A stretch of 64,000 nucleotides of DNA. Origin: Gyromitra esculenta (Eukaryota > Ascomycota > Pezizomycetes > Pezizales > Discinaceae). The notes under the pieces are model-generated. The model was not told the DNA's origin. It worked only from the letters and a program-made list of their open reading frames with translations, and did not search any database. A program made the position numbers and the translations under genes. Below, piece after piece: positions 50,314 through 61,640 of this stretch (within the stretch, counting starts at the first letter, position 1; each line of letters starts with the position of its first letter). The stretch lies in NCBI GenBank assembly GCA_038503075.1, contig JBCAML010000003.1, positions 1,364,001 through 1,428,000 of the forward strand. Direction: 5' to 3'.

Positions 50314-52645
50314 TCAGGACATATTCCATAAGTTCAAAAAATCCATCCTCTTTTCCATATGTCTTGCCCCCTTTTTCTCCTGCAATTTTTTCATCCTCCT
50401 GCTGTCCGACCCCATCAGGACTTTATCCTCGCCCTCACTCCATACCCCAGGCACATGTGTCGGCAGTGGTTTATCGTCAACTGCATTTTGTAGGACTAAT
50501 TCGACGAGCTTCTTAATCCCACTTGCGCGCTCGATAGCGTAAATGACCTGTTCCTCAGATGTTTTATATTTCTCTTCGCAGTATGCCAGGAACGCGCTCA
50601 TCTCCTTGATGCCGTCGGGGTCGCCTTTGGTTGGTGATGGAGGTATAGGTTTAGAAGCGAGGGCTAGAAGTCTTGTAGGCATCGAGGGTTTCTGTTGCAC
50701 TGAAGGCCGTGACGGCAGTGGCGATGGTATACGAGGGGGGGGGGGAGTACCAGGGATCTCAATCTCAGGGAACTCTAACGAAGGATCATCATCTGATTGG
50801 TTATAGATCGCTTGTGTGCTCATTTCGGCGTAGCCCAACTTTTTCTTATCTCTAGGGAATGGCGGGGAGCTTGCTTGATGGTGCGCATCACTTCCTAAAA
50901 GCTCAGGGGAGAGCGCACGAGATGGAGGAGACTCCGGCACCGGTGTGGTTGGAATTTCCCCCCTGTCTCTGTATATGTTTCTCGATTTCTTCCGTTGTTC
51001 TGGCGTGGTGTCGAAATCTCGCTTGCGTTTTTGGGTGACTTGTAGAGGATTGGATGGAAATTTGGGAGGCGACGAAGGAGGGGCGGGGCCGAGGTCTGGG
51101 GTTTCGGTCGTAGGGGTTCTGTGAATTTCAGCTCTCCAGCGCATCAATTGATCTGCAGATTTCTGGGCTTCCGTTGTTGAGAGGACTGCCGGTGGAGAAT
51201 CCTTACTTGAAGTAGTTGAACTAGTTCGACCCGTGGGTGTAGTTGGTTGATAGGATGGAGAATTTGGCGTAATTTTATGTTGTCGATGGAGTATTGGTTT
51301 GCTTATCTCTTTGCTCTTGGACCTAGGTGTACTATTTGGGCGGCTTCTTACATCGACCGTGCGTATAGGCGAGTTTTTACCTAGACTAGATGGCTGTTTC
51401 CTAAACCTTAGGTCTGGGGAGCTTGTAATTGGCTCAGGCTTGAATTTGGTTTTCTGTTTCGTTTCTGGCGTCTCATCATTGCCATTTAAGGCCACAGGCT
51501 TTTTGTTATCGGAATTTTTAAGGCGACTTCTAGATTCCTCAGTTGGCCGTTTTGAGTTTAGTTTAGGCAGTATTGCTTTGATAAAATGGGCCTGCCATTG
51601 TTTCGGCGTATGTTGTGGATACTTTGAAAGAATTAGTGTTGTACTTAGTGGTATCTTGTAAACATGGAAAATGATAGTACTTACTGCTTTGTTCAGCCGC
51701 TCATAGATATCAATTTTGAGCGGATCAATCGCTATCATATCCGCCCATTTCTCCAGCACAGCTTCGTCGTCCTCGGTGAACTCCTCTCCTTCTCTCCCGA
51801 TCCCTATTTGATCTTTGTCTTCATCCTCCCGACCCATATCTTCGCTTCCAGTTTCTAATTTTTTGGGGGGCACATACCCGCTGGGAAAACGCTTAGAAAG
51901 AGTATCTACCCAGCGGCCTCTCCAGCTGTGCTTTGTGTGGTTTGGGTACTAGAACTTGTAAGTACAGAACCAAGGGTTGGGTCTGGGACACACACCTCAT
52001 CGGCAAGTCTCTGATAGATGGCGTAGCCCTCGGTCTTTACACCTGGCTGGCCGACAACCTCAAGGAGGATTCTATCCTCTTCTTCAGTGAAAAAATTGCG
52101 CCTGTGATTCGACATTATTAGCATCCAACATTTACGTTGACTCGCAGGAGAGAGACATATATACTTTAAATGTATTCTGGGTTTAAAAGGAAAGAAAGGC
52201 CCTGGTCCCTGCTTATGTTTGGGCTTAACCTCGTGTGATTTTAGATCTTCTAACTTGCTCATTTTCAGGGATTTTGTGACATATTCGTATGAGTACCTAC
52301 AACCATTTGAATGTGAGTTTCTCAAATGGACCGGTATTACAATAACCTCTGTGAAGATAGGATAAGTAGCTTTTACATTCCTTCCTCATCGACACCCTTC
52401 ACGTGGTCAACGAGACATATTTCGGCATCTTTTGCGCTGACAACTACAGACCCCCCATTTGCCTATGATTGTATCCACCCAGTAAGCATTTTATATGCGA
52501 GTTGTGTAGCAGGAAAACAAACTTTGATCTGTTCAGCAATATAGGGACGTTGTGGGACCCTGAGGGATAGCCAAAATATCTTGTCTTGAAAGAGACCACC
52601 CTGGTTCGGGGCGGACATGCTACCCTCTTGAATAATCGTCGCCAT
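50314..52645 (-). CDS. RAP1: Telomere protein Rap1 (BRCT, two Myb-type domains, RCT)
   Basis: Six exons, 52645-52523, 52462-52377, 52296-52165, 52101-51996, 51948-51685 and 51621-50314, give 672 residues. Domain order is that of Rap1. A BRCT domain covers about residues 15-110 (LFQDKIFWLSLRVPQR, then AKDAEICLVDHVKG). The first Myb domain covers about 115-166 (RNFFTEEEDRILLEVV...YPNHTKHSWRGRW). A second Myb-like domain covers about 204-257 (EEFTEDDEAVLEKW...YPQHTPKQWQAHF). A long Ser/Pro-rich disordered region follows, then a C-terminal RCT (VIYAIERASGIKKLVELVL, VPGVWSEGEDKVLM, KKLQEKKGARHMEKRMDFL). It should act at telomeres in the nucleus, either on DNA or through shelterin partners. The second and sixth exons were set by reading phase and restored Myb helices. 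Confidence 0.93.
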
Positions 52646-53410
52646 GCGAATAGAGTATGTAGTTGCTTATTCTTGTGCCTATGTACGTGGTGAGAGCTTG
52701 ATAATCATGAGCTAGATGCGATTGATTGTTTGCAGAAGGTTGGAGGGGGCAGCGATGGTGGTGGAGACGCGTGTGGTAAAGTCAGATGACGCGACGTGTT
52801 TCTGCAAGGCGTGGGGAGAGCCTCCAACGCAATTTGCCGGAAAATGTTCGCAGCGAGCCCTGCAAGCATTGATATACTATTCAAGGGGTATTAGCGCTAC
52901 CTGGCACAATTAAACTCTATGTGTGTTCAGATTTTTTGCAGACTTAGCAGACGTCCACTACCGTCCTAGCGGGAACGACGGGAAGGGGTTGAGGCTAGGG
53001 AAGGAACAAACGACGTCAGGCTACATGAGCGACTGCAGGCCTGGCTTTCAAACCTATACGGCTGGTGCCTGGGCATCGATCGCGAGAATTGATGGGTAAT
53101 CCTGGCGAAAAAGTGTAGTCTTAACTATCCACGGGTCACACTCTCCGGAGTCTCGGCATGCGGCTGCAATTGCAACTGTTGTTCTCTTCCAAACTTTCTT
53201 TTCTATTCACCACCTGCTCTGATATCACCCCCTGAGTTCTCCAGGTTACGTATACTTCAAACTGCCCACTTAACAACCCACCCATCGCGATACCAACTCT
53301 TTCCAGAGACAAACTATAAAGAGAAGGAGAAGTGTTTATTCATATATTTGATTCCTAAGTTTTTTTATTTATACTGGGAGGTAGTGGAAGGAGGGCGTTG
53401 AGACAGAGAG
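52646..53410. other. Shared promoter region of RAP1 and SWF1
   Basis: The two genes diverge from this 765-bp interval, which should hold both promoters. Pyrimidine-rich tracts precede the SWF1 start. No additional gene is visible. Confidence 0.5.
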
Positions 53411-55103
53411 ATGGGTGCTATTCGAGAAGTTGCCGTTGTGATCCTAGGGATATCACTTCTGGTATTTATTGCGTTATTTGGCCATATCCCAAGACTAAGG
53501 TGATTTTTTTTTCCCCAGTACTCTCACTCGGCTCCTCTTCATGCATGCGGTTCCTAGGCTTGGTATTCTATAAATATCGTCGCTGTCAACTGGTTTTTCT
53601 TTGGGCTTTGGTCTTTTATTTTTGTACTTTGGTTCTTGGGTTACCGAAACCCGTCCCTTAACCTCACGTTTTTTTATTAAAATCATTCATTTTCTAATGC
53701 CTCCAAAGAAACACGCCGATCGGTCTCGCACATCGTTTTCTATGGAAAACAGTCCCACGATGCTTCTCATTCATAGATAGGAAACTCACGAGGGGTCGCC
53801 TAGGGCCTCTCCTGAAGGAAGCGGGGAACTATCTCATGAACGAGAAGCACCCGCTGATCATGGTAAGTCCCTATTTCCATGCTAGGTCTTAGGATTCACA
53901 ATTTAGTAATCCTAGTTTTATGGAATAAGGCGTTCTACTTGACCCTAGTGACGGGAGGATTGTACATGTTCATTAAAGATGGCTGGAAGCATCTAGCACT
54001 GGTACACAGGTGTGCATATATTGTCTTTGGGGATAATAATTGGCTTAAGAGACTAAGTGGCTTTAAAAAAGGATATTCATCCCAATAGTGGCCGCATTTC
54101 CGTACATAACGATCTATCTTGCTGCCACCTCTAATCCAGGTTTCATCACACATGAAAACAACAAGCAGGCACTGCAGTGCTATCCCTATGATCATCTCAA
54201 CTTTCGGCCTGGAAACGTCTGCTACACATGTCAACTCAAGAAACCTGCACGGTCGAAACACTGCTCGATTTGTACGTTCTTCGACTCCTTTCCTAACACA
54301 GAGTAGAAACTAAACCCGGGTTTCTGAATGATAAATAGGTAAACATTGTATAGCTAAACATGACCATCACTGCGTCAGTTTTCTTCCCTTTTTATATGAT
54401 GGGTACAAACTCATAAGTCACCCATTTTAGGTCTGGATCAATAACTGCGTGGGCCAGCTCAACACTCGCCATTTCATCGCATTTCTTGCCGCAACCAATT
54501 TACTACTGACGTACGGGACTTACCTCTCGTTCAACATCATCCAGAATACTTTCATACTACAGGCACTGATCCCGTCCCGGATCCCACTCTCTCGACTCCC
54601 CTGGTCCGTGTATCTCCATCTCTTTGGGATTGTGATTGTGGAAGAGATTTATATTGGTGCTGTCTTCCTACTCACTGTTCTGACGGGAATATTATCTTAT
54701 GCGTTTACTTTCTATCACATGTGATTATCTTTACTCCCTCATCTCATTTTCCTCCTATCCTAGCTAATGCCAGACAACTAGCTATCTGATATGGGCCGGC
54801 ACCACCACCAACGAGACTATCAAATGGTCTGATTGGCGTGATGATATTGCCAATGGTGATATTATGATCGCTGACCCGGATGACCCGGGTGACATCGACA
54901 CGGAACCAGACAGTCAAGAGATGTGCCGCGACTGGCCACGAGCGACAGCACAGCTGTTTTATCGAGTTGATCCAGCGAATCGCGGCGATCTACCAAGAGG
55001 GATAATATGGCGAAGGGTTGAGAAGCTAGAGGAGATCGATAACGTTTATGATTTGGGATGGAGGGAGAATTTTGAAGATGTGCTATGGCCAAAGAAAATT
55101 TAA
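53411..55103 (+). CDS. SWF1: Palmitoyltransferase SWF1 (DHHC family)
   Basis: An S-acyltransferase of the ER that palmitoylates SNARE and other membrane proteins near their transmembrane segments. Seven exons, 53411-53499, 53709-53862, 53930-54009, 54072-54271, 54339-54373, 54431-54720 and 54782-55103, give 389 residues. The N-terminal helix is followed by RNTPIGLAHRFLW, a Swf1 hallmark. The Cys-rich domain reads CYTCQLKKPARSKHCSIC then CIAKHDHHCVW, with the catalytic DHHC at about residues 183-186. Two further helices lie either side of LPWSVYLHLFG. The C-terminus keeps YLIWAGTTTNETIKWSDW, the TTxE-type motif, and ends in YDLGWRENFEDVL. The very small fifth exon (35 bases) encodes most of the DHHC core. 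No damage seen. Confidence 0.94.
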
Positions 55104-55764
55104 CGATTATCTCTTGATAGGAGCACCATGCATGAGTTAAGATAGAAAGGTAAGTAGGTATTTCTATGGAGTGCTCGGAAATGAAAAGAATTGTTAAGAA
55201 AAGTTAAATGACAATGAAATAATCGGTCATGTGACATCACTCGGGTCCTTTTCGAGGATTCTAGGAAGAACCTGTTGAAGCTTCGCACTTTCCAGCTTCC
55301 GTTCCCAAATTTAATACACCATAGAATTGCTTTATTTAACACTGCTGCTTTATGTCAACCTTCCACCAACTACTTCCCGCCGCTGCCGCCCCACACCACT
55401 ACTGTCACCATCGATATGAAATGTTGAGAAAATAATTGGGTACGTTTCGGCACCAACCACGAAAATGTGGCAGCAAGCATAGAAGCTTCTATATCCGGTT
55501 GGCGTGCTTTCTAGCTGCAAGTCACACTACTAGCGCTGGGTCGCATATAACTAGTTTATGCAATGATCTGGAAGAAATCGAGTATTTGGATAGCATCCTA
55601 AGCAAATTCAAGTAATAATATATTTGTCGTTGAGTATATTGATTGAGACTATCGAATTGGATCGAATCATGCAACCTCACTCGACAGTAATGGTTCTTTT
55701 GGGACGAGATCAATCGTTTTTATTTATTCTCTATCAACTCCGTATTTTCCTCTCCTAAGGAACG
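55104..55764. other. Intergenic region
   Basis: This is the SWF1 3' flank up to the LINE insertion. It is AT-rich and holds no gene. Before the insertion it was contiguous with the sequence that now starts at 59441. Confidence 0.5.
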
Positions 55765-55781
55765 TCTTTCTCAGGCTTCTA
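55765..55781 (+). repeat. Target-site duplication of the LINE, left copy
   Basis: The 17-mer TCTTTCTCAGGCTTCTA is identical to 59424-59440. It abuts the T-run that is the poly(A) tail of the minus-strand element. Confidence 0.95.
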
Positions 55782-55993
55782 TTTTTTTTTTTTTTTTGTT
55801 AAATCATTGTTTCATTGTTTTATAAATGGTACAAGAATATCACATGCAACCGAAGTTATAGCGTGAACAAAACCTTATCAGCCCAACCCTCCTGACAAAA
55901 AAATTAAAAAAAACAAATATAACTGAAAATTTCAATCCAGAGATTCCCTCCATGGCTAACATAAGCCTAATATGTATCCAGCGTGCAAGTAGA

Positions 55994-57735
55994 TTACTCT
56001 TCCATTGACTCAAAAAAGTTTAAAAGAGATGTAATAGATGTTATAGAATGAGAAGAAATAGATGAAAGAACATCAGACGAACCGGATGAAGATAAATATG
56101 AAATATCAATTTGAGATTTAATAGGAAAGTTTGTCCTTGTCTTTGAAATAAATTCAGCAAGGGCAATTAACATAAGCGAGTTTAGCCATACGGGTGACTC
56201 AGAGTTTAATGAATTTATAAAGGGAATAAATAAATTGCGTTCAACCTCGTGAGCAAAACAGTATAGTATTGCGTGCGAAAAATCTTGGGAGCTGTCGCCA
56301 CAGAGGGGACATGTAGTAGGTCCAGGGTGAGACCAGGATGTGTGTGCTTTGAGGTAGCTTTTATGTGCTCGCATTTGATGGAGCCTCCCTGCTATGAATT
56401 TCGAAAATTTCATAAATGGGTGAGGGATAGTGGTAGTGGAGTATTCATAGTAAGGAGGGCGCGGAGTGTATTCGTCCCAGTCTGATTTTAATTGGGATAA
56501 AATAGCATTGTTGCATGATTTGAGGATCATTGATTGATCAGGATTTGGTTTGTCGATGGCGGGGCCTGACGCACCGGGGTAGTAGTTGCATGGAAGGAAT
56601 TTCCATGCTTCGTGTGCGAGGGCGTCGATAATTAGAGGTCTGACGCGTGATTTGGCATTAGAGTTCCAGGGTCGAGGTCTGCGGCGAGGCGCTTTGAGAT
56701 GAGCACGAGAAGTGGGAGAGGAGTACCATTTGCTTGGAAGTTTGGTGGGAGACGTGCAGATGCGGGGTTAAATAACACAGGTAGAGTAGCTATGCGTACT
56801 GCATGGCGCCTTCTGAGGTATTTAGCGTATGGTAGTGTGGGAGGAAGTGCTGCTTCTTGAGTGAGGGCACCAATGTTTGTGGATGAAAAGCAGTTCGTGA
56901 TCCATCTGAGAACAGTGTTCCAGAACGGGTCGAGTTTTTTGAAGATGGTTGTCGATGGAATGAGTATATTCATTCCATATGTAAGTATTGGTCGTATAAG
57001 GCCCATGGCAAGTTTGCGGGCATTGGAGCCTGTAAGCCCTGAACCGGACGTTGATAAAGATTTGATTGCAAAAATCGCTTTTTGAGCAGATGACAACCTT
57101 TTGAGAAAGTGTGTATTCGTGTTGAAGTTGTGGGAGAGCCAAAAGCCTAACCAACGAATACATAGTTGTGGAGCGAAGGTATTTCCATCGAGTTGGATGG
57201 AAGCGCTTGGAGTAGGGGGAAGTCGGTTATGGATTGTCGTCCAATGAATAAGTTCTGTTTTGGGAATCGAGAAGGAGACTTGAATGGCATCTCCCACGAT
57301 GTTAATGTCGCGGGCTGCTTGTTCTAAGAGTCCAGCGTTTTTCCTACTGGAGTGCGAAAAGACTGTGATAGCAAAATCGTCCACATATGAAAAAGTGAAT
57401 TTAGAAGCGTTGCTGAGGTGAAGGGGGGCGACGTAAATACAAAATAAGAGTGGAGATATAGGTGAGCCTTGGGGGACTCCTACAGATACAGGAAGAAATT
57501 TTCGTGGTGACCCTTTAAATAGGAGGACGCATTCGCGGGAATGAAGGAAGGATATGATCCAAGAGGTCATATAAAGTGGAATATTGTGATCAAGAAGTCT
57601 TTTTTCCAGGATATGGGGGTTGACGTTGTCAAACCCACCTTTGATGTCTAAAAAAAGGGTGGAGACTTTCTTGTCAGATGCTTGGAGGAGTTGGACGTCG
57701 TGAAGGAGTGCGGAGACTGCGTCTCCGGTTGATAT
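55994..57735 (-). pseudogene. LINE reverse transcriptase, C-terminal part (frameshifted)
   Basis: The RT palm is clear: FLDIKGGFDNV (motif A) near 57640, VPQGSPISPLLF (motif B) near 57465, and FSYVDD (motif C, catalytic Asp pair) near 57385. The frame ends at a TAA near 56633, but translation in a second frame continues without a gap (PLIIDALAHEAWKFLPCNYY) from about 56640 to 55994, so one base has been lost or gained near 56.65 kb. The tail contains CPLCGDSSQDFSHAILYC, a CCHC zinc knuckle typical of LINE RT C-termini. Confidence 0.88.
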
Positions 57736-58146
57736 AAGTGATAGTGTCTCAAGGAGCGGGTTTCTTGTCAAGCTCTCGAGTATCCCTCGAGATGAGCAGT
57801 GCTACTTGAATAGGAAACCGACAACGAAAGAGTATACGGAGATTCTACAGGCTCTACAATTGGTTTAAGTCGAAGTGACTTAAAGACGGCGACAGCGGAG
57901 GGTTATAAGATGTAACCGAGGTTTGTATTGTAAAATACAAGAGTGAACAATAGAAGACGTTGCTTAAAGAGAGAAGAAGGAAAAGTACAACAAGAGGGGA
58001 AATCCCTTCGCTTATATACCAAATTCCAACTCTTTCGATGACAAAGACATGACTCATTGTAACAGGAAACCCATAGAAACATAAAGAACAGCAACCAAAC
58101 ATAACGACCATATACCCATACATCCGATTGATCAGCACAACAACCA
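57736..58146 (-). mobile_element. LTR-like insertion nested in the LINE reverse transcriptase
   Basis: About 410 bases interrupt the RT between NQCGSLFHGW and STGDAVSALL, which would be adjacent in an intact protein. On the minus strand the insert begins TTGTTGTGCTGATCAATC, has a TATA box (GGTATATAAGCG) about 130 bases in, and ends ...CACTTATATCA. The TGTTG start, promoter position and size fit a solo LTR of a Copia- or Gypsy-type element. I could not identify a clear 5-bp target duplication, so the borders are uncertain by several bases. Confidence 0.6.
58009..58020 (-). promoter_or_regulatory. TATA box inside the nested LTR-like insertion
   Basis: GGTATATAAGCG on the minus strand, placed about 130 bases from the insert's 5' end, as expected for the U3 promoter of an LTR. 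Confidence 0.5.
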
Positions 58147-59423
58147 TCCATGAAATAGCGAGCCGCATTGATTGGGATGAATGAGGCCATTTGAGCGAGA
58201 GAGGTATGCGAGTCGTGTTGCAATAATACATTCTAGTATTTTTGAAAGGGTTTCCAGCAGTACAATGACTCTGAAAGAGGTTGCTGAAGAATAAGATTCT
58301 TTATTTGGTTTTGGGAGTACGATCCCGAAAGCTTTTTTGAGTTGGAGTGGATGGTATCCGTACTGTGCTAGGGGATTGAGGAGTGAATGGATAATATTTG
58401 GGTTAATATTATTGATTTTTTTCCAGATGCTGTAGGAAATAGTGTCTGGGCCGGGAGCAGATGTATTGGAAGAGGCACGTAACACTGAAGAGATTTCATT
58501 GAAATCAATTTCTTTAAAATCTGCGTGGAGGTGATAGAGGGGCGGAGGTTTTATAATACGCGGGGGAAAAAAGTGTTGAATGAGTGAAGAGGCGAGTTGT
58601 GTAGGAGTATTAATGTTGGGAAGATTTGGAAAAACGTCATTGGAGGATGAAGTTTTCATTCTTTTGGCAGCCCATATGTCGGAGGGTGAGGCGTTTGCTA
58701 AAAAGGAGCTCCAATGGTTCTTTTTGCATTTGGCGATTTCATGAAAGTAGGCATATTTTGCTTTGCGTACTTCTGCGGAGGGGGGGGCTTTCGATCCTTT
58801 AAATTGATTGCGGTGGGATCGGTTGACTGAATGAAAGATTCTTCTTAAGTCGGATAGCAGAGGGCTCCACCATTTTTTGGACCATTTCGAAGGTCTTTTG
58901 GTTGGGGTTTCTAAGATGAGCGGCGTAGTCACTAGGTTGAGTGATTTTGTGAACCACTGATCAAGGTCTGGTGACGGAGGAGGGGGAGGGATTTTAATCT
59001 TATTGATTAGCGGCGTGAGATTTTTCCAATTGGTTTTTGACCAGTCGGGTGATGGCATGGCAATTGCATGATGAGGAGTATGGAGGTGTGTAATAATGGG
59101 TATATGGTCTGATCCCGTGGAGTTGGAGGAGGCGTCCCATTTTTTAATAAGAGGAGATGCAAGGTTGTTGCAGAATGTTAGGTCGAGTACACTCGGTCTG
59201 GTGTGAGAGTCATAGGGAAAGCGGGTATAAATCCCAGGAGTATTTAGGCATGTATACAGTAAGTTTTGAGCAGTTAAATGGTATTTCTCCCCTTCGTTAA
59301 ATTCTTGTGAGGAAATAATTCGGAGGGGGTCTGTGGAAGGATGGTGAATGTTAAAGTCACCAACGATAATGGTAGGAATAGATGAAGAGGAAAATATCTG
59401 CGAAGGGTGAATGTAGTGATTGC
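58147..59423 (-). pseudogene. LINE endonuclease C-terminus and N-terminal RT region (truncated)
   Basis: The fragment starts inside an APE-type endonuclease: IPTIIVGDFNIHHPS and, later, NSTGSDHIPIITHL (the conserved DFN and SDH motifs). It continues through the linker to the RT N-terminus (FGIVLPKPNKESYSSATSFR) and stops where the LTR-like insert begins. The open frame runs upstream into host DNA to an ATG at 59535, but everything beyond 59423 is flanking sequence and the LINE's own start is lost. Confidence 0.88.
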
Positions 59424-59440
59424 TCTTTCTCAGGCTTCTA
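59424..59440 (+). repeat. Target-site duplication of the LINE, right copy
   Basis: Identical 17-mer to 55765-55781. Its position defines the truncated 5' end of the LINE at 59423. Confidence 0.95.
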
Positions 59441-60679
59441 CCTATCGCATACATATATACACGAAAGGCCCCTTTTCCGTGGTAATCTCTGTGGCTAAGT
59501 GTCTTGAATATCCCGATGAGACAAATCGATCTCATGGATCTGGGAGTTTAAGGATTTGAGAGATTACTACTCGTCTCTCAAATAACAACAACAAAAAATC
59601 TAGGTAGGTTTTTATGTTATGGTTGCGTGAGCACCGATGTTTCATCGTGCAAATCAAGTCCTCAGTTTCGCGGTTTTCATCCCGGGACAGTTTACGAGCG
59701 AGCAGTCTCGGGCCAAGCCGTGGTAAATCCCCCGATCACTCGCTTAAACCGAGGGCATGACAGGTTTTGTATGATTTGTGAGGAGACCTCATGGGGCGGG
59801 TAATCCTGCCCGGTTCCCGCAACCACCTAATTGACTATTGAATATGACATCCGGGTAGCAACAACAATAGGAGCTATACATACCTACCACCCTGTTTTTT
59901 CCAACAGTCTAAGCTAATTCCCCGCCTGCATGTAACTCCACTTATTGCGGGGAGAGGTAAGCAACAAGCCGCGGGGCAAGGGTGGGCATAAGTTGTCTCC
60001 AAAGCTACCCAAAAGGTCATATGTTGCGTCTTATCGCAGATACCCGTTCCTCCATACCACAACCTTGCACCAGTGGGTATATTACAGCAGCTACTCTCTA
60101 AATATATTCTACCATTGAACGGGCTTTAGGAACATTAACCTGCGGGGTTATGGTGTCACACAATTTACTCAGGAAAGTAGGTATCCTCAACATTAGTTAT
60201 CAGCTCACCTAGCCGCTCCTGACCTCACCACAACTGGCGCTCCTGAAATACCTGGTGACATCTGCACCTAATGGCCTACCATAGCACCTTAACGGTTTAG
60301 ACTCGCCATGCTGCAAAAAATGCAGAACGTTGGACATTCATAATATCCTGCAAAACGGGATCTCTAGGGGCAAAGCCATTGAGATTGGTGGGCTTCTCTA
60401 TATTATGTCTAAGCCAGTGTGGCCTCTGTGGTCTCATTGTCGCTGTCATTGCGCGGGCGTGGAATCTAGCTAATCATCCGAACGAGGATCTGTCGGAAAT
60501 CGAGTGCCCTTTTGATCTACCTACTAGAGGACACTAAAAGGCTGGGGCAAGAGCCGAGTTTCCATGGACAGCGAGTTGAGGAGGTCGTGGATGTCGGATT
60601 CGTGAATAGATGGATGAGATGATGTCAAAAGGAACATTGTGCTGACTGAAGAAATGTGATGGAAGAGAAATGAGCAGCT
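59441..60679. other. Gene-free flank between the LINE and the HET relic
   Basis: I see no supportable gene. The part next to 60.68 kb may hold more of the decayed 5' end of the HET pseudogene, but I cannot read it confidently. Confidence 0.45.
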
Positions 60680-61640
60680 TCTGGAGGTGCTCCGGGTCAC
60701 CGACGTGGCGAGGATGAGAGTGGTCTCTGCATCACCTGATTGCTGATACGTAGCGCTGAGTTGCATGGGGGAACTGGAAGCTAAGATTACAAGGCTACCA
60801 AAGCGAACTTTGAGTAGCAAGAACGGGGGTCTTGATCAGAAGGTACCTCACATACCATTAACGGCGCTATCGACCTTGTTAGACAGCTGGACGAGGGTTA
60901 TTTGTGGGTCGACGCACTGTGTATCATCCAGTACGATTTGCAGGGCCAAGAAACCCAGATCAATATTATGGACCAAGCCTCTGGCGCTGCACTACTCACT
61001 ATCTTCGCTGCCGGCCGTGATAGAGCCCGATCATCCCTAACAGGGTTTCAACCTGGGACCCGCAAACTTGACCAGCATATCGAAAAGATCCAAGGTCTCT
61101 ATCTCGTCAACCCCATCCCGGTTCTTAGTGAGACAATCTCCCGAATCTCGTAGGATAGGTACGCATGGACATACTAGGAACGTTTACTATCGCGGCGTGG
61201 AGTTTACTTCACCTCTGACAGAATATTTTTCCAATGCCTCAGACATATAGCTCGAGGATCAAGTTGCTGAAAATAACTGTAGAAATGCTATATATCCGGG
61301 CAAATTCGCAGCTCGTACCAGTTTGACCTTTACCTATAAGAAATCGCCTGACATTCATACTCTCCTATGGTGATTGTAAAGCAATATACGATCGTGATTT
61401 GAGATTTAAGACGGACATTATCAACGCCGTTAGTGCCAAGAGCTTCGAGTCGAGGGAAGATAGCGAGGCGTTCCAGTTCGGCATGCCCCTCTCGCTGCTG
61501 GAGGATGCCCTCTTATGACAACCAAATGGAAGCACTATCCCTTCACGCCGGCGCCGGCGCCACGCACGCCACTTCTGTTCTCACCTAAGACTCCTAATTT
61601 GTCCGCCCTCTCGGTCTCGGGTTGAGTGCTGTGGCGCATG
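60680..61640 (+). pseudogene. Degraded heterokaryon-incompatibility (HET domain) gene
   Basis: Consecutive HET-domain blocks can be read in changing frames. They are VLRVTDVARMRVVSASPDC-stop-YVALS (about 60688), TINGAIDLVRQL with YLWVDALCIIQYD and MDQASGAALLTIFAA (60860-61015), AWTY-stop-ERLLSRRGVYFT (about 61163), and DLRFKTDIINAV then FQFGMPLSLLEDALL-stop-QP (61396-61524). HET proteins control non-self recognition and programmed cell death in filamentous ascomycetes. This copy has at least three in-frame stops at positions where the family normally has Arg, Gln and Trp, and at least two frame changes (near 60758 and 60855), so it is not functional. The stops fit C-to-T or G-to-A transitions. 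Confidence 0.85.

Larger units (their letters stand above)
55782..59423 (-). mobile_element. 5'-truncated Tad/I-type LINE (non-LTR retrotransposon)
   Basis: A minus-strand LINE with a 16-base poly(A) tail (seen as T at 55782-55797) and a perfect 17-bp target-site duplication, both signs of target-primed reverse transcription. The 5' end is cut inside the endonuclease domain, so ORF1 and the N-terminal half of the endonuclease are missing. The remaining parts are endonuclease C-terminus, reverse transcriptase and a C-terminal zinc knuckle. The copy is dead: 5' truncation, an LTR-like insertion inside the reverse transcriptase and a frameshift near 56.65 kb. The 3' UTR is 55798-55993. Confidence 0.93.

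Noticed and set aside
59424..59535. ATG and first 40 codons of the LINE endonuclease frame
   Set aside because: These bases lie outside the target-site duplication and are host flank; the open frame continues by chance.
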